Shown here piece after piece: positions 55,782 through 64,000 of a stretch of 64,000 nucleotides of DNA. A model generated the notes under the pieces. It did not search any database. It was not told where the DNA came from and saw only the letters and a program-made list of their open reading frames with translations. The stretch's first letter is position 1; the number at the start of each line of letters is the position of its first letter. Made by a program: the position numbers and the translations under genes. The stretch is from contig NC_036450.1 of assembly GCF_002775205.1 (NCBI RefSeq), forward strand, positions 12,791,479 through 12,855,478, written 5' to 3'. The stretch is from Xiphophorus maculatus (lineage: Eukaryota > Chordata > Actinopteri > Cyprinodontiformes > Poeciliidae).

Positions 55782-55964
55782 TTTATTGACACTTAAGTCT
55801 ACTGTTGGGCCTAGATATCACTTGAGTGATTCATTTTAAAGATAACTTTATTTATTATTACTGTTAAACTAACTTTATTGACACCTAAGTCTACTGTTGG
55901 GCCTTGATGTCACTTGAGTGATTCATTTTAAAGATAACTTTATTTATTATTACTGTTAAACTAA
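55782..55964. repeat. 92-bp tandem duplication
   Basis: Two units starting TTTATTGACAC(T/C)TAAGTC at 55782 and 55874; both contain CACTTGAGTGATTCATTTTA and end TATTACTGTTAAACTA. Divergence is very low. Confidence 0.9.
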
Positions 55965-56370
55965 AATCTCCAGCATGGGGAAGTGGGATGAGCTCGGATT
56001 TTCTTGACAGTTCACATTTAGCAAACTATTGCTAGGTATATAATTGCACATTTTTAGGTTGCATGTATAACACAAGTTATTGCTTTGCATATTTTTATGC
56101 AACTTAATGAAAAGAACAGGAGCAAAAGCTTTGTTTGTGAAACTTTCAAACCGTCAAACAACATTCTGACAAATTTCAAATAAACGTAATTCACACATTT
56201 CAAACACGACCTAATGTGAAAGAAAGCAAAATGGATTTTTACATTTTCTACATAATCTTTAGGAGGAATAAATAATTTATACACAAACAACAAAGATTTT
56301 TTTGCACGATCCAAAATATTTAATATTGTTAAATCTTATTGCTGTTTTCTTTCCAGAATTTGCTCAAATA

Positions 56371-57111
56371 AATCTCTGAATATACTCATACTCAGTGCAC
56401 AGATACATGAACCGAATTTTGACCTCAAGGCACAGCTGCCGCTTGCAGAATAAATAACATTTACTGCAGCACTCTATACAAGCATTGAGTATTACTTCCA
56501 GTTACTGAGTATTCTTAGGTTTGCAGTTCACTGTATTTTGTTAGTGAGACTTTTCTGTGATTTATTCAGCATCAAGAGTCTGAAACGGCTGGCAGTGCAG
56601 TCAAGTTCTGTGGAGTCTTGCTGATTACCTGCTTATACGACTCAAGTGTGTTGAATTAGAGACGCATTTAAAAAATTGAAGGAAAACCAACCCTTGTGGA
56701 GTGAAGTTTCAGAAATCTGCCTTAGTGTCTCAGCTGCTCTATAAGTCATAACGCATAACTGTTAGCTCCCTAATCTGTGGTGCATTCTTCTGCGACACAT
56801 TTGATAGCACCTTCAAATAACATTGATGCACATGCATATTATAGGTTTGAATCAGCTTCTTAATCTGTCAAAAATCTTCTTAAAATATCTTTTCTACATC
56901 TGCCCCATAATTCTGTTACTAATTTAAAGATGTGTGAGGATTTATTTGATCCATCAATAATAATTATACTGAATCAATAACTATAATAAACAAAATAACA
57001 AACTGGGAAAAGTGTGCAGTCAGGAATAAAAACCTGAATAAAAATAAAAAGCCTTGAGGTCAAAATTCGGTTCATGTATCTGTGCACTGAGTATGAGTAT
57101 ATTCAGAGATT
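56371..57111. mobile_element. Element bounded by 61-bp perfect inverted repeats
   Basis: The left arm 56371-56431 (AATCTCTGAATATACTCATA to GACCTCAAGGC) is the exact reverse complement of the right arm 57051-57111. The 619-bp spacer has no coding frame. The structure fits a non-autonomous DNA transposon with long TIRs, but I see no clear target duplication, so outer borders and superfamily are unknown. Confidence 0.7.
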
Positions 57112-57128
57112 TTTATTTTTATTTTTAT

Positions 57129-57161
57129 TTTAGATGCACAATCAATGATTGTGCATCTAAA
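57129..57161. repeat. Perfect 16-bp hairpin
   Basis: TTTAGATGCACAATCA at 57129-57144 and its exact complement at 57146-57161 are separated by one A. It lies 17 bp outside the right arm of the preceding inverted-repeat element. Confidence 0.9.
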
Positions 57162-60518
<3,357 letters not shown>

Positions 60519-60559
60519 GAAGTCTGTTGTCTGTTTCATTCATTTTCACTCCACATAGA

Positions 60560-60830
60560 AAAAAGCGGCGAGCTTCAGCTTAAGGAAGGTGGGGGGGTGT
60601 CACGTGGTGTTCGTCTCCAGCCAATCAGGATTAAGTGCGCATTGCGATCCTGTGCAGAGAGGTTGTTTTATTGAGAGGCTGCTTGCGATCAATGAGCGAG
60701 TGGAGCTGTCCGCCGTGCTGAAAGTTACTTCTGTGATTGGCTGTTTCTTGGCTCCGCTGGCAGCTCCCACTTTCCTCTTTCCGAATGTAACAAATGACGG
60801 CGTGCTTGTATTTTCACACTCTTTTTTTCT
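60560..60830. promoter_or_regulatory. GC-rich promoter/enhancer-like segment
   Basis: Contains an E-box GTCACGTGGT near 60600, CCAAT in AGCCAATCAGG near 60619-60629 and an inverted CCAAT (TGATTGGCT) near 60733-60741, in a GC-richer stretch 2.2 kb upstream of the kcnn2 exon. It could serve kcnn2, the minus-strand ORF beside it, or be chance. Motif-based only. Confidence 0.35.
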
Positions 60831-60982
60831 GCAGGTGTATAGTCATTATTTTTGTTTCCACAAATGACTGTTAGTGAATGACTGGACTACATCTGGAACA
60901 ATAAAAACCCCGTTAAAGAAAACAAAAAACTGAAGCCCCTTGAAATGCAGAAAACATTTCTCCAGCATAGAGGCTCTCATAC

Positions 60983-61205
60983 CTAATTTGTTGCTGCTGT
61001 AAATTCAAGAGGCGTGGATGATTTGAGTTCGGGCTCCCTTTTTTTATGCCTCACCAGCTCCTCAATCGCGGGTAGTTGGCTGTAATTCCTTGGGGGGATA
61101 TAACTCTCCTGCTCCATAATAACACAGCCACCAGTGGTCCCATCAGTCCATGGCTGCACACACAAACCCTGGTCATATCCGTACGGGCAGACCCTGTCAC
61201 AGCGC
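60983..61205 (-). CDS. Orphan exon-like ORF, function unknown
   Basis: The minus strand has a good acceptor (TTCTGCTCACCAG) followed, from 61205, by an open phase-1 stretch of 73 residues ending at TAG (60985-60983). It starts RCDRVCPYGYDQGLCVQPW and continues with an IPPRNYSQLPAIEELVRHKK stretch. Balanced composition, four cysteines and freedom from low complexity make it look like a real C-terminal coding exon. No upstream exon was found between it and kcnn2, and I recognise no family. It may be a pseudogene exon, a transposon piece or a terminal exon of a gene whose other exons I missed. Confidence 0.3.
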
Positions 61206-61474
61206 CTGGTGAGCAGAATGAAATCATAGCTTTAAGGTACAAGAGATACGTGCAATGAAACGATTTCTAGTATTTCATATTTTTTACGTTTATTCCACCA
61301 TCTTCAGTGTGTTTTATTGAGACTCTATGTAATAGATAAACACTTTGGTGTGCATAATTGTGGTGTTTTAGCAAAAGGAGCCACTGTCGTCTGCAAATGC
61401 AAATATTTTGCATAAATATAACGTCTGTCTCTCTTTGCAAAATAGCTCAAATTCAGCTGGATTGGATGGAGAAT

Positions 61475-61690
61475 CTATGTGAACATGAACTCCTCTCCAC
61501 GTATGATCAACTGGATAGATCTGGATTTCATCTGGGCCATTCTAGCCCACTTTGATGCAAAACACTCCTTGTCTTCAAGGACTGCTCCGTATTTGGTTCT
61601 GAGCAGCTCCTCTGACCCTGCTGAGGAAGAGGAATCCCACAGCATGATGCTGACACCACCAAATATGCACCCTTCATGAAACATTACTCT
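61475..61690 (-). mobile_element. Possible Tc1-like transposase remnant
   Basis: The minus strand reads GCIFGGVSIMLWDSSSSAGS, close to the Tc1 motif KHGGGSIMLWGCFSAAGT. The following 45 residues do not match the family clearly, so only the motif patch is assigned. Confidence 0.5.
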
Positions 61691-62487
61691 TTAAAACCAC
61701 ATTTTACTGCAGATGAGGCAGCAAATCATTTGAGTTTTGTTCCTACAGCCTTTACATGCAGAAACTTTCATTATTTTCTTTGTTTATTTTTGTTTTCTGC
61801 TTCTTTTTTTTTACAGAATAGCGAGGCAGCCAGATCCAACATCTTCTTTAGCCAGGACAGGACACACAACAGCAATATAGGATTGGACTAACAAACTTGT
61901 TAACCTGTTTAATGACCTCAGAGTAAACTGGGGCTAATTACTGCATCACAGTGCACATGTATTTCTTTTTTTGTAAAAGATGTTCAAAACATGTATGGTT
62001 TTTTTTTCTGCATCAACTTCTTGACTTAAATCTTAATTAAATACAGATATGTGTGTAAGTGCTTTAGAAGACATGAAAATGTTAATTGGATATGAATAAT
62101 TTTGTTTCTGTATTCAATGTGTTTGCTGTATTTAAAGCAGAATTGGGCAAGTTCAGTCCTATCCAAGTCCAGAGCTGCTATCCTGCAACTCTCAGATGCA
62201 TCCTCTCTCCAGCTGAATCAAATTAATGTCTTGTCACCTGACGTCTGCAGAGTTGAACGACTACTGATGAATTTCAGCCTTTTAGTTCAGGTGTGTTGGC
62301 GAAGGGATGCATCTAAGCGTTGCAGGACAATAGCTCTCCAGGACTGGGGAAACCCTGATTTAAAGCAAATAAATCATAAATGTACAGAGGACTTAAAGGA
62401 ACGCTTAGCTTATGTGTGGCTATGAAGAGATATTTGGATGGAAGAATATTTAATACGGAGAAAATAACGACTACTACTACTACTAAC

Positions 62488-62546
<59 letters not shown>

Positions 62547-62915
62547 TTTTTATGTATTAAAATAAATGCAATAGTATATTTAAAAATAATTTGGATAAAA
62601 CTGAATAAGCCGAAAATTTTAACCCTTTTCGTGGCGCAATTGTCTTGTAAAATCGATCTGCACTGATAGTTTGTACTGATATCGATAATATTAGACAGAA
62701 CCTCACGTTCCAACCTTCTTCGTGACGTCGAAACAGTTGTTTTGGTTCCCCCCCTTGCTCCCCCTCTGCCCAATCGGAGGTCCATCTCTCACTTTCTACC
62801 GGAGCCGAAATGGATCTGCTCTTGCAGCGGCTCCGTCCTCCTGTGAGGAGGACCATAACGCCCTTTGTCGGGGGCTCTGTGGCGCCTGACCGCTGCTGTG
62901 ATCGGCAGCACTGAC
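61691..62915. promoter_or_regulatory. kcnn2 upstream region and 5' UTR
   Basis: AT-rich to about 62.63 kb, then GC-richer up to the kcnn2 start, consistent with a 5' UTR and core promoter between about 62.65 and 62.91 kb. No TATA box stands out; CCAAT-type CCCAATCGGA is at about 62769. The TTG at 62865 is in frame, but there is a TAA at 62856-62858 and the first ATG in frame is 62916. Confidence 0.4.
62471..62543 (+). repeat. (CTA)n and (AAT)n microsatellites
   Basis: (CTA)5 at about 62471-62485 is followed by about 18 AAT units at 62488-62543, roughly 370 bp upstream of the kcnn2 start codon. Confidence 0.95.
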
Positions 62916-63254
62916 ATGGAAACCCCCTTCCAGCTGCACAACGACTTCTTCCCAGAGCAGCAGCAGCAGCAGCAGCTCCAACACTGTAAGTACCAGCACT
63001 ATTACTGCGGACCCGAGCAGCAGCAGCGCGTCGGCAGGCAGCACGACCAATGCTGCACCTGCAATAGCTGCACCACCTGTGATGCGAGAAAAAGCCTCGT
63101 CTTTCGCGGGACGTCGCCGACCACTGTGGGAACTTTGAGGACACCTTCCGAGACGTCTTCGAGGCAGGGCTGCCAGCACAGCACCGCCTGCGACTTCACA
63201 CCTTCTAGTCATGGTAGTTCAACTAGACATCATCATCATCCTCACCACCAACAT

Positions 63255-63285
<31 letters not shown>

Positions 63286-63728
63286 TGTATCGGCAGCGGG
63301 GCAGCCAGGGGAGCAGCCACAAAGACAGCAACTCCTACAATGAAATAGCCATGAGCAGCTGCAGATACAACGGCGGCGTCATGCGGCCGCTGAGCAACTT
63401 GAGCTCGTCCCGCAGGAACATACACGAGTTCGATTCCGAGTCCCAGCCTCTGCAGCCCATTTCCGCCGCAGATGCGTCGGACAATCTAGTATCCAAGCCG
63501 GAGAACAATTCCGCCACGCTGATGCCTTACGCATCGGGGGACGGAGGGGCAGGCTGCGGCCACAAATCGGGGAAAAAGAAGAACCAGAACATTGGGGAGA
63601 AGCTGGGACACCGGCGGGCCTTGTTTGAGAAAAGGAAGCGTCTCAGTGACTATGCTTTAATCTTTGGGATGTTTGGGATCGTTGTTATGGTTATAGAGAC
63701 TGAACTCTCATGGGGAGCCTATGGCAAG
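62916..63728 (+). CDS. kcnn2: SK2 small-conductance Ca2+-activated K+ channel, first exon (3' partial)
   Basis: One exon of 271 codons ending at donor GGCAAG/GTGCGT (63728). SK2 is a voltage-independent potassium channel gated by calmodulin-bound calcium in neurons, hair cells and muscle. From residue 146 the sequence is canonical SK2: [20 protein letters not shown], then [20 protein letters not shown], then the first membrane helix S1 ([20 protein letters not shown], about residues 245-264). WGAYGK before the donor matches KCNN2 (WGAYDK) better than KCNN1 or KCNN3. Residues 1-145 form an extension with Gln runs (about residues 16-21 and 113-123), a His cluster and a Cys cluster ([10 protein letters not shown]), resembling in character the cysteine-containing SK2 long isoform of mammals. 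ATG 62916 is the only in-frame ATG after the upstream stop; ATG 63351 could start a short form. S2-S6, pore and calmodulin-binding domain lie beyond the window. Confidence 0.95.
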
Positions 63729-64000
63729 GTGCGTACTTACTCAAACTTTATGTCCCGCTTGGGCGATTTAGTCACTGCTCTGCTCTGTCACTGTGGATGC
63801 AACTCGTATATTTTAAACAACTTCTTCCAAAAGTGTGGAAGAAAAGTCTGCGTAGTGCAGCGTCCCAACACATACAGGCCGAACCCTAATGATTATGATT
63901 AAAAAAAAAAAACTGCAAAGTCCTGGTTAATTGCAATGGTGTAAAAAGCACTTACTACATAAGTAAGTAAGTGCTTACTTACTTATATAGTAAGTAAGTA
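63729..64000 (+). other. kcnn2 intron 1, left end
   Basis: Begins GTGCGT. The exon frame stays open to TAA 63900-63902. From 63948 to the window edge lie inverted runs of TAAGTAAGTAAG and CTTACTTACTTA (for example 63960-63985), forming a near-perfect palindrome that continues past the edge. Confidence 0.7.

Noticed and set aside
62865..62915. kcnn2 start at 62865
   Set aside because: The codon there is TTG, not ATG; the first in-frame ATG after the stop at 62856 is 62916.

Overview
The window is vertebrate nuclear DNA, almost certainly from a teleost fish. It carries multi-exon genes with GT/AG introns, long GT, GATA and AAT microsatellites, a tRNA-derived SINE of fish type and many decayed Tc1/mariner copies. 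I see no bacterial, viral or organellar sequence and no CRISPR array. The exact species cannot be read from the sequence; the element mix looks percomorph, which is inference.

Layout. (1) 1.7-10.7 kb, plus strand: the last nine coding exons of sppl3, an intramembrane aspartyl protease. Its N-terminal exon(s) lie to the left of the window and its 3' UTR runs to about 12.2 kb. (2) 12-31 kb: a long stretch with no gene I can name. It holds two possible noncoding exons (13.7-14.2 kb), decayed transposase copies (16 kb), a hAT-like element (22.1-23.4 kb) and a GC-rich CCAAT/E2F promoter-like island with a candidate first exon (23.5-24.6 kb). (3) 31.4-39.5 kb, minus strand: a complete 17-exon cytosolic purine 5'-nucleotidase gene (NT5C2-like), rebuilt here in frame as 484 aa. 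(4) 42.7-47.4 kb, minus strand: a complete 12-exon class II facilitative hexose transporter (Slc2a11/Slc2a15-like), rebuilt in frame as 500 aa. (5) 47.4-62.9 kb: intergenic, with several non-autonomous DNA transposons, tandem duplications, a 308-bp GATA microsatellite and one unexplained exon-like ORF. (6) 62.9-63.7 kb, plus strand: the first coding exon of kcnn2 (SK2 small-conductance calcium-activated potassium channel), with a glutamine-, histidine- and cysteine-rich N-terminal extension. The rest of kcnn2 is beyond the right edge.

The genes do not form a pathway; they are ordinary housekeeping or tissue genes sharing a neighbourhood. sppl3 and the nucleotidase gene are convergent, and the transporter and kcnn2 are divergent. 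I found no new biological system. The items most worth checking are splice-level oddities (a UG-repeat next to the last sppl3 acceptor, a 144-nt stop-free sppl3 intron, tandem in-frame acceptors in the transporter), an orphan promoter-like island, an orphan minus-strand exon near 61 kb and several well-preserved inverted-repeat elements.
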